NCBI RefSeq assembly: GCF_004123905.1
Contig: NZ_MZXW01000017.1
Span: forward strand, 124,001-188,000
From: Bradyrhizobium betae
Lineage (GTDB): Bacteria > Pseudomonadota > Alphaproteobacteria > Rhizobiales > Xanthobacteraceae
DNA: 64,000 nt
Direction of reading: 5' to 3'
Shown one piece after another: positions 1 to 8,676 of this stretch. The position numbers and the translations under genes are program-made. How positions within the stretch are numbered: the first letter of the stretch is position 1; every line of letters starts with the position of its first letter. The notes below the pieces were generated by a model. It made no database searches. It was not told the origin of the DNA and was given only the letters and a program-made list of their open reading frames with translations.

Positions 1-326
1 CCGGCCACGGAGAACCAGTATTCGGGCATCGGCAGGTCGCGCTTGATCCATAGTCCGAAGCCGGCAGGCAGCAGCTCGGGCAGCACGAAGTACCAGAGGA
101 ACAATTGGAGCAGCAGAGGGATGTTGCGGAACACATCCACATAGGCCGAGGCGATGGCACGGCAAATCCGGCTCGGCAGCGTGCTGAGCACACCAACGAC
201 GCAGCCGACCGCGAGCGCGACGATCCATGCCGCTCCGGCAACGAGAAGTGTCCATTTCACGCCAGCGAGGAGCCACCCGAAATAGGGCTCGACGAACAGG
301 ATGGTCCAGTTCCAGCGATACTGCAT
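1..326 (-). CDS. Amino-acid ABC transporter permease (GltJ/HisM type), C-terminus cut by window edge
   Basis: Inner-membrane permease subunit of a polar amino-acid ABC importer. Translation from the ATG at 326 gives a hydrophobic stretch, then an arginine-containing turn and the typical segment DVFRNIPLLLQLFLWYFVLP, which is the hallmark of the His/Glu/Gln permease family. About 108 codons are inside the window; the rest lies beyond position 1. It begins 19 bases after the stop of the binding-protein gene, so the two are almost certainly one operon. Glutamate/aspartate is the likely substrate class from the neighbouring binding protein, but the exact ligand cannot be read from the sequence. 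Confidence 0.88.
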   Translation of the reverse strand, partial: MQYRWNWTILFVEPYFGWLLAGVKWTLLVAGAAWIVALAVGCVVGVLSTLPSRICRAIASAYVDVFRNIPLLLQLFLWYFVLPELLPAGFGLWIKRDLPMPEYWFSVA

Positions 327-345
327 CGCGTGCCTGTCCGGATGT

Positions 346-1251
346 TCAGCGCGGCAGAGCCTGAACCCGGAAGGCGGCCAGCAGCTCGCCCTCGATTTTC
401 AGACCGAGCGGGTCGAACCATCTGACGTAGATCTTCTCGGCCTCTCCCGACCGGAAGGCGTCGGCAAAGGCCGCCCGCACCAGCAACGCGAAATCCTGGT
501 CGCCGCGCTGCATCATCGCGCTATAGGGGTCGTAGGTGAGCAGGCGACCGACGACCGCCAGCGAGCCTGCCGGTCTCGCCTTGTTGGCGGCGTAGACCTT
601 GATCTGCACGCCGTCCGCGACGAACGCGTCGACGCGGTCGTTCTCGACCAGAAGCGCGCCCTCGGGAAGGTCTTTCACATAGACGAGCTGGACGCCGAGC
701 GCCTTCTCCTCGTTGAGCTTGCGGACCGCGGCCTCGTTCGACGAGCCCTGCAGCGCGGCAACGCGCCGGCCCTTGAGGTCCTCGATTTCCTTGATCGGCG
801 ATGCTGCTTTCACGAGCAGCTGCGTGCCGGTGACGTAGAAGATCGGCGAGAACTCGACCTGCTCCTGACGCGTCAGGAAATTCGAGGTGGTGCCGCATTC
901 GAGGTCGATCGTTCCGTTGGCCACCAGCGGGATCCGGTTGGTCACGTTGATCGGCGTGAACGTCACCTTGATGTCGGGCTTGTTCAGCCGCTGCCTCACG
1001 GCATCGGCCACCTTCATGCAGAGATCGACGGAATAGCCTTCCACCTTTTGCTCATCGTTGATGTAGGAGAACGGGACTGAGGCCTCGCGATGGCCGATGT
1101 TGATCGCACCACGCTCCAGGATGCGTTTGAGAATAGCGCTATTGCCGGGCCCTTGCTGTGCGGGGGACGGCTCTGCGAAGGCCCCCGCGACCAAGCTTGC
1201 CATCATCGCGATCGATGCCACGTTCATGATGCCGAATTTGCCCAGTCTCAT
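346..1251 (-). CDS. Periplasmic amino-acid binding protein (GltI-like)
   Basis: Substrate-binding subunit (301 aa) of the glutamate/aspartate-type ABC importer. The ATG at 1251 is chosen because it gives a clean signal peptide of about 26 residues ending in AGAFA; an upstream frame is open but lacks a signal. The mature part has the family pattern: VPFSYIND near the N-terminus, the GYSVDLCMKVADAV segment and IDLECGTTSN, all of which line the ligand cleft in bacterial extracellular solute-binding family 3. The permease gene follows 19 bases downstream. The gene is divergent from a LysR regulator that probably controls it. Family call is firm; the ligand is inferred. Confidence 0.9.
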   Translation of the reverse strand: MRLGKFGIMNVASIAMMASLVAGAFAEPSPAQQGPGNSAILKRILERGAINIGHREASVPFSYINDEQKVEGYSVDLCMKVADAVRQRLNKPDIKVTFTPINVTNRIPLVANGTIDLECGTTSNFLTRQEQVEFSPIFYVTGTQLLVKAASPIKEIEDLKGRRVAALQGSSNEAAVRKLNEEKALGVQLVYVKDLPEGALLVENDRVDAFVADGVQIKVYAANKARPAGSLAVVGRLLTYDPYSAMMQRGDQDFALLVRAAFADAFRSGEAEKIYVRWFDPLGLKIEGELLAAFRVQALPR

Positions 1252-1412
1252 CGGATGTCCTTCCAGACGCTCAATCCGCCAGCACGCTACGTCGCGGACA
1301 CCGGATCTTTCCAATGCGAATGCGCGCGGATCTGATGCGGAATTTGCATCGGCCGACCGGAGAAAACCGGCTATCGTGCCCGCCACGAGAGATCGCGGGG
1401 AAGGCTACGACC

Positions 1413-2387
1413 ATGCTCGATATCCGCTGGCTTGAGGATCTGGCCGCCGTCGCGGAGACCAGGAACCTGACGCGTGCCGCCGAGTTGCGAAATGTCAGCC
1501 AATCCGGGCTGAGCCGCCGGCTGCAATCGCTCGAAAACTGGGCCGGCTCGGCATTGCTCGACCGCCGCAAATCCCCCATCGAGCTGACCGATGCCGGAGC
1601 GCAATTGCTGGCCACGGCAAACGACGTGATCGGACGGCTCAATGCTGTCAGGCGCGCCCTGCGCGAAGATCACGACCACGCGGCGCGGAGCGTGCGCTTC
1701 GCCGCCCCTCACCTTTTGTCCGTGACGTTCTTTCCAAAGTGGCTGCCGCAGATCCAGGCAACGATCGGATCGACGCGGCTGACGATCCTGTCCGACAACC
1801 TTCCGGGATGTTGCGACGCCTTCGACGACGGCGCCGTCGATTTCGTCGTCTGTTACATGGATCAGGCCAACCGGCTGAATTCGGCCGGTGGAAAGACGCT
1901 GTCGATCTCGACCTGCCAGTGGCTGACCATTGGGCGTGAGAAGCTCGTGCCGTTGTCGGCCGTCGACAGCGGCAACCAGCCCCTGCATGATCTGGCGCCG
2001 GGGCCGCGGCGGTCGATTTCCTATCTCGGTTACAGCAGCGAATGCTCACTCGGCTGGGCCGTCGACCAGAAGCTCGCCGATGCGACAGACCTGCCCCAGC
2101 TCAATCGCATCTATGAAAACTCGCTGGCCGACGGATTGCGATCGATGACCTTGTCCGGGCTTGGCGTCGCGTGGCTGCCACTGACCACGACCCATCAGGA
2201 CATCCTCCGCGGCCGTCTCGTCCGCACCGGTTTGCCTGAGCTGGATGTCGACCTCGACATCCGGATCTATCGGCCACAGCGGCGCCTCAGCCGGCGCGCG
2301 GAAGACCTTTGGTCACATCTGGTCGCAACCCGCTCGGTCGTCGAACTTCCGGAGCTTGCTGCAGCGGTTCACAGGGGACGGGCCTGA
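1413..2387 (+). CDS. LysR-family transcriptional regulator
   Basis: A 324-residue LysR regulator. The N-terminal winged helix-turn-helix is visible at residues 1-60 (WLEDLAAVAETRNLTRAAEL, then SQSGLSRRLQSLE), followed by the linker helix and an effector-binding domain. The frame is open upstream but the ATG at 1413 is preceded by a purine-rich GGGGAAGG and gives the standard LysR N-terminus. It is transcribed away from the amino-acid binding-protein gene with about 160 bases between the starts, the usual arrangement for a LysR protein that controls its divergent neighbour and itself. The inducer is unknown. Confidence 0.92.
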   Translation: MLDIRWLEDLAAVAETRNLTRAAELRNVSQSGLSRRLQSLENWAGSALLDRRKSPIELTDAGAQLLATANDVIGRLNAVRRALREDHDHAARSVRFAAPHLLSVTFFPKWLPQIQATIGSTRLTILSDNLPGCCDAFDDGAVDFVVCYMDQANRLNSAGGKTLSISTCQWLTIGREKLVPLSAVDSGNQPLHDLAPGPRRSISYLGYSSECSLGWAVDQKLADATDLPQLNRIYENSLADGLRSMTLSGLGVAWLPLTTTHQDILRGRLVRTGLPELDVDLDIRIYRPQRRLSRRAEDLWSHLVATRSVVELPELAAAVHRGRA

Positions 2388-2433
2388 AGCATGATCCGGA
2401 CAAGTGCGCGGCGGCTTTCCAAATCGATCATGT
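2387..2433. repeat. Short palindromic intergenic repeat (GCATGATCCGGA family)
   Basis: Starts at the LysR stop codon and runs over the stop of the convergent cyclase gene. It aligns along its whole length with the reverse complement of the repeat at 16493-16540 with about eight differences. The ends (GCATGATC / GATCATG) are inverted, so the transcript can fold; it may end transcription for both convergent genes. Confidence 0.6.
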
Positions 2434-3633
2434 CCCGGTATCAGGCTGAAACGCGAACAGCTCGATCGGGTCGCTGAAGCCGCGCACCTCGTACTTGCCG
2501 ACGCGCTCCAGCTCGAATTTCGGCTGCACCAGCTCGGCAAAATCGCGCGACAGCAGCACTGGCCGTCCGACCTGCTTGGTCAGCGCTTCAAGGCGCGAGG
2601 CCATGTTGACGGCGGGGCCGATCACGGTGAAGTCGAGCCGGCTGGACGATCCGATATTGCCGTACATAACATCGCCGACATGGACGCCGATGCCGTAGTT
2701 CAGCGGCGCGCGGCCTGTGCCGTTGTTCCGCGCGTTCAAGGCCGCCATCGCCACGCGCGCCTCGGTCACGGCATGCAGCAGGTTGGCGCAGGCATTGGGC
2801 TCGCTCAGCGGGAAGATCGCGAGCAGGCCGTCGCCGATGAATTTGAGGATCTCGCCGCCGTGCCGCGCGATCGGCTCGGACATCGCGTCGAAATAGTCGT
2901 TGAGGAGATCGATGACGTCGTCGCGCGGCCAGTTGTCGGAGATCTTGGTGAAATCTCTGAGATCGCAGATCATGATCGCGGCGCGCACCGTCGTGCCGGT
3001 GCCGCGCCGGGTGGCGCCGGCCAGGATCAGCTCGCCGGCATGGGCGCCGACATAGGTCTCCAGCAGGGTTCGTGCCAGGCGGTTCTTGACGCGGATCTCG
3101 CTGACCAGCGCCAGCACCGGCAAGACATTCTTGAGGGCGGCGACATGCGCGTCGTCGAAGCCGCCGGGCCGGTCGGTCGCGAAGGTGACGAGATGGCGCT
3201 TGCCGAGCGTGTGGTAGAGCGGCCAGGCGACATAATCGGTGAGGCCCTTCTCCCGCATCTCGTCATAGAGGGCATGCTTGCGGCCGAGCGAGCGATCCTG
3301 CTCGAGCCGCTCGCGCACCTCGGCGGCGCCGTCATGGATTTCGTTGGCAGAGCTGCCGATGTATTCGGAGCGCTCCCTCACGTCGAAATCGACCCGCGCA
3401 ATCTCCGCCTCGCGCATGCCGTCGGACCACATCATGCGGGCCCCCAGCCATTGCGGGTGATGGATCAGGATGTGCACCGTCGACCGCTTGAGCGGAATGC
3501 CCGCCTGCTGGAGGCGGTTGCACATCTCGGCAAAAATGTTGTCGATGAAGCGCTCGTCGCGCGTACCGTTGATCAGCCAGTGGACGACGCCGTCGGACAG
3601 TGTGGCGGGGGGATTTTTGTCTGGCGCGGTCAT
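2428..3633 (-). CDS. Class III adenylate/guanylate cyclase
   Basis: A 401-residue soluble nucleotide cyclase. The N-terminal half (about residues 1-210) is a putative sensor region of unknown fold with no membrane span. The C-terminal half is a class III catalytic domain: the first metal-binding Asp lies in ICDLRDFTKIS, the second in FIGDGLLAIF, the purine-contacting Lys precedes it (LKFIGDG), and the Asn and Arg of the transition-state pair are in VNMASRLEAL. All key residues are present, so it should be active; the Lys/Asp base-binding pair suggests ATP. The ATG at 3633 is preferred over a longer frame because the upstream 53 residues show no domain character. The effector that drives it cannot be seen. 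Confidence 0.88.
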   Translation of the reverse strand: MTAPDKNPPATLSDGVVHWLINGTRDERFIDNIFAEMCNRLQQAGIPLKRSTVHILIHHPQWLGARMMWSDGMREAEIARVDFDVRERSEYIGSSANEIHDGAAEVRERLEQDRSLGRKHALYDEMREKGLTDYVAWPLYHTLGKRHLVTFATDRPGGFDDAHVAALKNVLPVLALVSEIRVKNRLARTLLETYVGAHAGELILAGATRRGTGTTVRAAIMICDLRDFTKISDNWPRDDVIDLLNDYFDAMSEPIARHGGEILKFIGDGLLAIFPLSEPNACANLLHAVTEARVAMAALNARNNGTGRAPLNYGIGVHVGDVMYGNIGSSSRLDFTVIGPAVNMASRLEALTKQVGRPVLLSRDFAELVQPKFELERVGKYEVRGFSDPIELFAFQPDTGT

Positions 3634-3745
3634 GATCTGCTCTGGGCGGAGGTCTGCATCAGGCCAGATATCGTGCTCCGCGCCCGCCGCGTCAACCTGG
3701 CCAGTTGCATGGATTGTCGGTTCGCCCGATCGGGACAATGGCCGG

Positions 3746-4330
3746 CTAACCGACGGGCCGAATCGACGCCAGCACCGCCAGCCCTGAAACAAGCGCCAGT
3801 CCGGACGCCTCGGTCAACTCGACCTTCAGCGTGCAGCCGTCGGGGATGACAAACTCCTCGCTATTGAGACGAATGCCGCAATCACCGGAAACCGCATAAA
3901 CGAGATGCGTGCCGACCGGCAATGGCCGATCGCCGGGCCCCCTGAGCGCGATCAGTTCGATCTCGGCCGCACCGCGCCGGGCCATCAGGTTCACGACCTC
4001 GACCGGACCTGCCTCGAGCTCGGTGACGATCTCCATCTCGCCGGTGAAGCGCACGGTCGTGAACGGCTCGCGCTCGTCGAACTCCTGCGTGGGCGATTTC
4101 AGCACCAGCCCGCGCCCGGCGACGACCATCTGGAGGCGATCGATGCCGGCCATGTAGGAGAACGGACCGGGCGTAATGATCGGCGTGGACGCGAAGCGCC
4201 AGAGCAGGCTGATCCAGTCCCTCACCGGCGCGTCGGCGCGCCAGGCGCCCGCGATATCGGTGAAGATGCCGCCGCCGTTCTTCCAGGGCGAGCGGGTGTA
4301 ATTCTCGGATTTGAGCAGCGTGGTTTTCAT
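3746..4330 (-). CDS. HutD/Ves family protein
   Basis: A 194-residue double-stranded beta-helix (cupin-like) protein of the HutD/Ves family. The diagnostic N-terminal stretch SPWKNGGGIFTDIA and the later IDRLQMVVAGRG are clear. HutD is thought to modulate histidine utilisation in other bacteria, and Ves is an uncharacterised cold-induced relative; no hut genes are nearby, so that role is not supported here. It begins four bases after the TetR gene ends on the same strand, so the two are probably cotranscribed. Exact function unknown. Confidence 0.85.
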   Translation of the reverse strand: MKTTLLKSENYTRSPWKNGGGIFTDIAGAWRADAPVRDWISLLWRFASTPIITPGPFSYMAGIDRLQMVVAGRGLVLKSPTQEFDEREPFTTVRFTGEMEIVTELEAGPVEVVNLMARRGAAEIELIALRGPGDRPLPVGTHLVYAVSGDCGIRLNSEEFVIPDGCTLKVELTEASGLALVSGLAVLASIRPVG

Positions 4331-4334
4331 GTGT

Positions 4335-4952
4335 TCACCGGCCTGACTTCGGCTTCGCTTTTAAGATGCTCATCGCAAACCGCGCCAACGCCTTGCCAAA
4401 CTCCTGGTCCAGAGGCAAGTGCCCCAAAATCAGGCGGAAGTAGATCGCACCATAGAGAGTATCGAGCGCAATCTCGACATCGAGCTTGCTGTCGAACTCG
4501 CCGTTCCTGATCCCACGCTCGATCACTTCCCGGATCGCGACGCGGCGCCCGGCAAAGAAGCGCTGGCGAAAATCCGCGAGCATCTCGGGCTCCGATTGTC
4601 CTTCCGCGAGCAATTGGGCAACGATCCGTCCAAGTTTACCGTTGTATCGCCGCACCAGCAGCAAAAGATGACTGCTGATGTCGTCGCCGGCGCTGCTCGT
4701 GTGCGGGACCGGCACATTGGGAAGCATGACTTCGATGAAGGCCTCGACGGCAACCGCCGTTTTGCCCGGCCACCATCGGTAGATGGTCGTCTTGCCGACG
4801 CCGGCCTCATGCGCGATGGCCTCAATCGTGAGATCGCGAACGGTCGTCGTGTTCAGAAGGGAGATCGTCGCCTCCAGAACCGCCCGCCTGGAGGCCTCGC
4901 TGCGCGGCCGTCCAGGCGCAGCCGTCTCCGAGGGTAATTCCTTTTTTGCCAT
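4335..4952 (-). CDS. TetR-family repressor of the efflux cassette
   Basis: A 205-residue TetR regulator. The DNA-binding domain covers about residues 20-70 with LTIEAIAHEAGVGKTTIYRW as the helix-turn-helix; the C-terminal domain is of the type found in drug and solvent-responsive TetR proteins. The ATG at 4952 has a good Shine-Dalgarno (GGGCGGG just upstream), whereas the longer open frame reads through the putative operator region. It is divergent from the hydrolase-EmrA-EmrB genes, and repeats of ACGTATCG lie in between, so autoregulation and control of the pump are likely. HutD follows after four bases. Confidence 0.88.
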   Translation of the reverse strand: MAKKELPSETAAPGRPRSEASRRAVLEATISLLNTTTVRDLTIEAIAHEAGVGKTTIYRWWPGKTAVAVEAFIEVMLPNVPVPHTSSAGDDISSHLLLLVRRYNGKLGRIVAQLLAEGQSEPEMLADFRQRFFAGRRVAIREVIERGIRNGEFDSKLDVEIALDTLYGAIYFRLILGHLPLDQEFGKALARFAMSILKAKPKSGR

Positions 4953-4978
4953 ATCCCGCCCAATATTTATGAGACGAG

Positions 4979-4986
4979 ACGTATCG
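4979..4986 (+). promoter_or_regulatory. Copy 1 of ACGTATCG, possible TetR operator half-site
   Basis: ACGTATCG occurs 27 bases upstream of the TetR start codon, and twice more on the far side of the divergent region (5148, 5196). Placement close to the repressor gene fits autoregulation. Inferred only from sequence recurrence. Confidence 0.4.
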
Positions 4987-5147
4987 TTATCATGTCCGGC
5001 CTGCGCGGGAAAAGAGACGCGCTGCACGACGGATCGACTTTCCCCCGGCAAATCCCAGCAGGACATGCCCGCCGCGTCAATCGCGGGCCGGCGCATTGAG
5101 AGTCTTGGGGCATCGGCCGGGTTCCGGCCGCCTAAATTTCAATCACT

Positions 5148-5163
5148 ACGTATCGTATCGTAT
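5148..5163 (+). promoter_or_regulatory. Copy 2 of ACGTATCG within a TATCG tandem run
   Basis: The stretch ACGTATCGTATCGTAT contains the shared octamer followed by two more TATCG/TATs units. It lies about 110 bases upstream of the first hydrolase gene. Candidate TetR binding site or site cluster. Confidence 0.4.
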
Positions 5164-5188
5164 CTATTGCAATGACGTCGATCATACA

Positions 5189-5203
5189 ATACGTGACGTA
5201 TCG
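5189..5203 (+). promoter_or_regulatory. Palindrome ATACGTGACGTAT plus CG, possible TetR operator
   Basis: A perfect inverted repeat (ATACGT-G-ACGTAT, 5189-5201) whose right arm forms the third ACGTATCG copy. It ends 68 bases before the GTG of the first hydrolase gene, a suitable position for repression of the pump operon by the divergent TetR protein. Confidence 0.5.
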
Positions 5204-5270
5204 AAATTGAAACCGATCCCCCGACCGGGCGCCAACCATCGCCAAGCCTCGTCATCAGAAGGAAATCGCC

Positions 5271-5891
5271 GTGACGGAGAAATATTCGACGAAGGAAACG
5301 GCCCTGCTCCTGGTCGACCTGCTGAACGATTTCCTCGACGACAAGGGCAAGCTGGCCGGCCGTATCGGCCCGATGCTCCGGAAGACGGACCTCAAGGCGC
5401 ATCTCGCCCGCCTGATCGCAGGAGCGCGCGCCGCAGGCGTCAAGATCTTCTATGTGCCGCACGGCCTGCACGAGCACAGCTTCGACGACGTCCGTCACGT
5501 CCATCCGAACTGGCAATGGGCGATGGACAACAAGGTGTTCTGGAAGGGGCAGTGGGGCGCCGACTTCTACGAGGCTTTCGCTCCCCGCGAGGGCGACACG
5601 ATCGTCAGCCGGCATCGATCCTTCGACAGCTTCGTCAACACGGACATGCTGCCGAAGCTACGGGACGCGGGGATCGAGAAGGTCGTCCTGGCAGGGCTGA
5701 CATCCGACACATGCGTCGAGAGCGCCGGCCGCCACGCTCTGGAAGAAGGTTTTCACGTGACGTTCCTGACCGATGCGGTCGCCGAATTCACCGAGGAAGC
5801 CCACAAGGCTGCGCTCACACTTTCGTATCCGACCTTCGGGCACGAGGTGACGACGATCGACAGCTTCCTCGCGGCCATCGAGCCGGCCTGA
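5271..5891 (+). CDS. Isochorismatase-family cysteine hydrolase, catalytic Lys replaced
   Basis: A 206-residue isochorismatase-fold protein starting at a GTG with AAGGA eight bases upstream. The family triad is Asp-Lys-Cys. The Asp (D16 in LLLVDLLNDF) and the nucleophile (C148 in SDTCVESAGRH) are present, but the position that is Lys115 in the downstream paralogue aligns with Ser113 (GDTIVSRH), followed by Arg114. Either the Arg substitutes or activity is altered. It is the first gene after the divergent TetR gene and sits 62 bases ahead of the membrane-fusion gene, so it is probably cotranscribed with the pump. Substrate unknown; nicotinamidase- or carbamoyl-amide-type hydrolysis is typical of the fold. 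Confidence 0.87.
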   Translation: MTEKYSTKETALLLVDLLNDFLDDKGKLAGRIGPMLRKTDLKAHLARLIAGARAAGVKIFYVPHGLHEHSFDDVRHVHPNWQWAMDNKVFWKGQWGADFYEAFAPREGDTIVSRHRSFDSFVNTDMLPKLRDAGIEKVVLAGLTSDTCVESAGRHALEEGFHVTFLTDAVAEFTEEAHKAALTLSYPTFGHEVTTIDSFLAAIEPA

Positions 5892-5953
5892 AAGATCGCG
5901 AACGGGGAGCGCGGCTTTTCGCCAGCGCTTCCCGCGCCAGCCAAGCGGACGAT

Positions 5954-7060
5954 ATGACCCAGACAGAGACCATCGCTCGTCCAGCCACTCCAGCCATTCA
6001 CACGTGGCGGCGCTTGGCCATTCCCGTGGCAGCGATCGCCATCGCAACCGGATTTGTCGCGCTGGCGACGCTTCGATGGGACTCCTGGATGGCGAGCCTG
6101 TCGCTCCAGACCACGAACGACGCCTATGTGAGAGCCGAGATGACGCGCTTGAGCAGCCGCGTGGCCGGCACGGTCAAAGCGATCGAAGTCGTCGATTTCC
6201 AACGTGTGAAGACCGGCGATGTCCTGATCCGGATCGACCCCGCCGACTACGACGCCCAAGCCGCCCAGGGCGAGGCCGCCGTCGTGAGCGCCAGCGCCGC
6301 CCTCGATAATCTCGGCAATCAGGTCGAGCTTCAGAATGCAACCATCGCGCAGGCCGAGGCCCAGCACGCGTCGATGCAGGCGCTCGAACTCGCGGCCCGG
6401 CAGGAGGAAGAACGTCAGCAAACGCTGTCGCAGACATCTTCGGGGACCCGGCAGAAACTCGAGCAGGCCGTCGCCGCCAGCGCCAAAGCCCAGGCCGACG
6501 TCAAGGCAAGCATGGCCCTCGTCTCCGCCCAGCGCCATCAATTGGAGGTGCTGGCAGGAACGAAGCTACAGCGTGCCGGCGACCTGCTTGGAGCCAAAGC
6601 GTCCCTGGACGCCGCGAGACTCCGGCTCGGCTACACCACCATCGTTGCTCCCTTCGACGGCGTCGTCAGCGAGCGGCAGGTGCAGCCGGGGGACTACGTC
6701 ACGATCGGCAGCGGCCTCATCAACGTGATTCCGCTGCCCAAGGTTTACGTCATGGCGAACTACAAGGAGACCCAGCTGACGCGGGTCCGAACCGGCCAGA
6801 CTGTCGACATCGTCATCGACACTTTCGGAGATCAGACATTGCACGGCCGGGTCGAGCGCATCTCGCCGGCCAGCGGATCGCAATTTGCCCTGCTGCCGCC
6901 GGACAATGCGACCGGGAATTTCACCAAAGTGGTGCAGCGGGTGCCGGTACGAATCGAACTGGACGCGGGCCAGCCTCTGCTTGCGCGGCTGCTGCCTGGC
7001 ATGTCGGCCACCACCCGCATTCACGTGGAAGGATTCGGGGCATCAGATGGCGCGAACTGA
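5954..7060 (+). CDS. EmrA/HlyD-type membrane fusion protein of an efflux pump
   Basis: Periplasmic adaptor (368 aa) linking an inner-membrane MFS pump to an outer-membrane channel. It has a short cytoplasmic N-terminus, one membrane span at about residues 20-42, the TTNDAYVRAEMTRLSSRVAG biotinyl-lipoyl entry segment, a long Gln/Ala-rich alpha-hairpin (about 105-215), then APFDGVVSERQVQPGDYV and a terminal PPDNATGNFTKVVQRVPVRI, the signature of EmrA proteins. The ATG at 5954 is the first one that gives this topology. Its stop overlaps the start of the MFS gene by 14 bases, indicating translational coupling. Confidence 0.92.
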   Translation: MTQTETIARPATPAIHTWRRLAIPVAAIAIATGFVALATLRWDSWMASLSLQTTNDAYVRAEMTRLSSRVAGTVKAIEVVDFQRVKTGDVLIRIDPADYDAQAAQGEAAVVSASAALDNLGNQVELQNATIAQAEAQHASMQALELAARQEEERQQTLSQTSSGTRQKLEQAVAASAKAQADVKASMALVSAQRHQLEVLAGTKLQRAGDLLGAKASLDAARLRLGYTTIVAPFDGVVSERQVQPGDYVTIGSGLINVIPLPKVYVMANYKETQLTRVRTGQTVDIVIDTFGDQTLHGRVERISPASGSQFALLPPDNATGNFTKVVQRVPVRIELDAGQPLLARLLPGMSATTRIHVEGFGASDGAN

Positions 7061-8636
7061 GGTTGTCGAAAGCGGTCCGGTATCAGCCGGACAGGTTTCG
7101 CAGCGTCCTCTGGTTGCGGTCGCAGCAGTCATGCTCGGATCGTTTCTGGCGAGCTTCGACACCCGCCTGCTCTCGCTTGCGCTGCCCGATCTGCGCGGCG
7201 CGATGGCCATGAGCTTCGACGAAGGATCATGGTTCAACACGGCCGGGACCGCCCCGCAAATCCTGATCGCGCCCGCCGTCGCATGGCTCGCCACCGCCTT
7301 TGGTGTGCGCCGGATTCTCGGAATTCCAGCCCTGGTTTACGCGGTGGTGTCGGTCCTCATCCCGCTCGTCCGCGATTTCCATGCGCTGCTGGCCTTGAAT
7401 ATCGTTCACGGACTTCTTCTCGGCACTTTCGTTCCGGCGACACTGCTGGTCATTGTCCGCGTGCTTCCGATGCAATGGTGGGTCCCGGCGCTGGCGATCT
7501 ACTGCATTCGCGTCGGGTTCTCGATGAACTCGGGCGTTGCACTGGTCGGCTTCTATCTGGAGCACGCCGGATGGCAGTGGATCTATTGGCAGGGTGCGCT
7601 GGTCGCCCCATTGCTGGCGCTGCTCGTCCATCTCGGCAGCCCGCCAGAGCCCGTCAACAGGGAGTTGGTGAAGGACGCGGATTGGGGCGGGATGCTGTTG
7701 CTTGGTTGCGGGACCGCGATGATCTTCGTCGGTCTCGACCAGGGGAACCGCCTGGATTGGCTCCACTCAGGCACCGTCGTCTCACTGCTTGTGAGTGGCG
7801 CGGGGTTGACGATCTGCTTCTTCATCAACGAGGCGACCGTCGCGAAGCCATGGGCCCACGCCAACGTGCTGCTGTCCCGCAACATCGGCCTCGCTCTGGT
7901 CACCGTGTTGTTGTTCACGCTGACCAGCCTTTCCAATTCCTCCCTCGCGCCGGGCTTCCTCACCAACATCGTGCAGCTCCGGCTCTATCAGTCGGGCACG
8001 CTCTTTTTGGCCTACGCGACCTTGCCGATGCTGGCACTGGTGCCGTTGTCGATCTATCTCGTCGAAACGCACGACGTCCGGATCACCTTGATGATCGGTC
8101 TCGCAGCGTTCGCGGCCGCGGGCCTGCTCGGCACGCAAGTAACCCACGAATGGTCTCCGGCCGACTTTATTCCGATGGCGATGCTGCAATCGGTCGGCCA
8201 GACCTTCGCCCTGTTCGCCGTCATCCTGTTCACCCTGGCTAATTCGAACCCTGCCCGCTCCACCGCGTTTGCAGCGTATATTCAGGTGATGCGGTTGTGC
8301 GGCGCCGAATTCGGCGTCTCCCTGATGGCCACGTGGCTCAGGACGCATGAGCAGGTCTCCTCGAATCTGCTCGGCCTCAAGGTGATGCGCGGCGAGGCTG
8401 ACACCACGCATGTGCTGTCGCAACTGGCGGCTCACTTCACCCCGCACGGCATCTCAGTCGCACCGGCACGCGCGACCAGCGCGCTCGCCACGGCGATCCA
8501 GCGCGAGGCGAATACTCTCGCCTATGTCGACGCATTCTGGCTCACGACCTGGTTCGCCATCCTCGCCCTGGTCTGCGTGGCCTTCATGACTCCGCCGCCC
8601 GTCGGACCCTTCTCCCCCAAATCGGGTGCCCAGTAA
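7047..8636 (+). CDS. EmrB/DHA2-type MFS drug transporter
   Basis: Inner-membrane proton-driven exporter (529 aa) of the 14-span DHA2 group. Span 1 carries LGSFLASFDTRLLSLALPDL, corresponding to the family's LDxTIVNVALP motif with the conserved Asp, and about fourteen hydrophobic segments follow. The start at 7047 overlaps the adaptor gene by 14 bases. The two proteins should form a tripartite pump with an outer-membrane factor encoded elsewhere. The flanking hydrolases and TetR gene suggest an inducible system for export or detoxification of a small organic compound; the compound cannot be deduced. Confidence 0.92.
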   Translation: MARTEVVESGPVSAGQVSQRPLVAVAAVMLGSFLASFDTRLLSLALPDLRGAMAMSFDEGSWFNTAGTAPQILIAPAVAWLATAFGVRRILGIPALVYAVVSVLIPLVRDFHALLALNIVHGLLLGTFVPATLLVIVRVLPMQWWVPALAIYCIRVGFSMNSGVALVGFYLEHAGWQWIYWQGALVAPLLALLVHLGSPPEPVNRELVKDADWGGMLLLGCGTAMIFVGLDQGNRLDWLHSGTVVSLLVSGAGLTICFFINEATVAKPWAHANVLLSRNIGLALVTVLLFTLTSLSNSSLAPGFLTNIVQLRLYQSGTLFLAYATLPMLALVPLSIYLVETHDVRITLMIGLAAFAAAGLLGTQVTHEWSPADFIPMAMLQSVGQTFALFAVILFTLANSNPARSTAFAAYIQVMRLCGAEFGVSLMATWLRTHEQVSSNLLGLKVMRGEADTTHVLSQLAAHFTPHGISVAPARATSALATAIQREANTLAYVDAFWLTTWFAILALVCVAFMTPPPVGPFSPKSGAQ

Positions 8637-8676
8637 GTCTCTCCATCGACATCACGATGAACCAAATGAGGACCAT

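Noticed and set aside
2404..3849. 481-codon plus-strand frame opposite the class III cyclase
   Set aside because: The minus-strand cyclase contains all catalytic residues; the plus frame has no recognisable motif.
5096..5953. N-terminal extension of the EmrA-type gene over the first hydrolase
   Set aside because: Open only because of codon bias; the hydrolase frame is real and EmrA has a proper start and membrane anchor at 5954.
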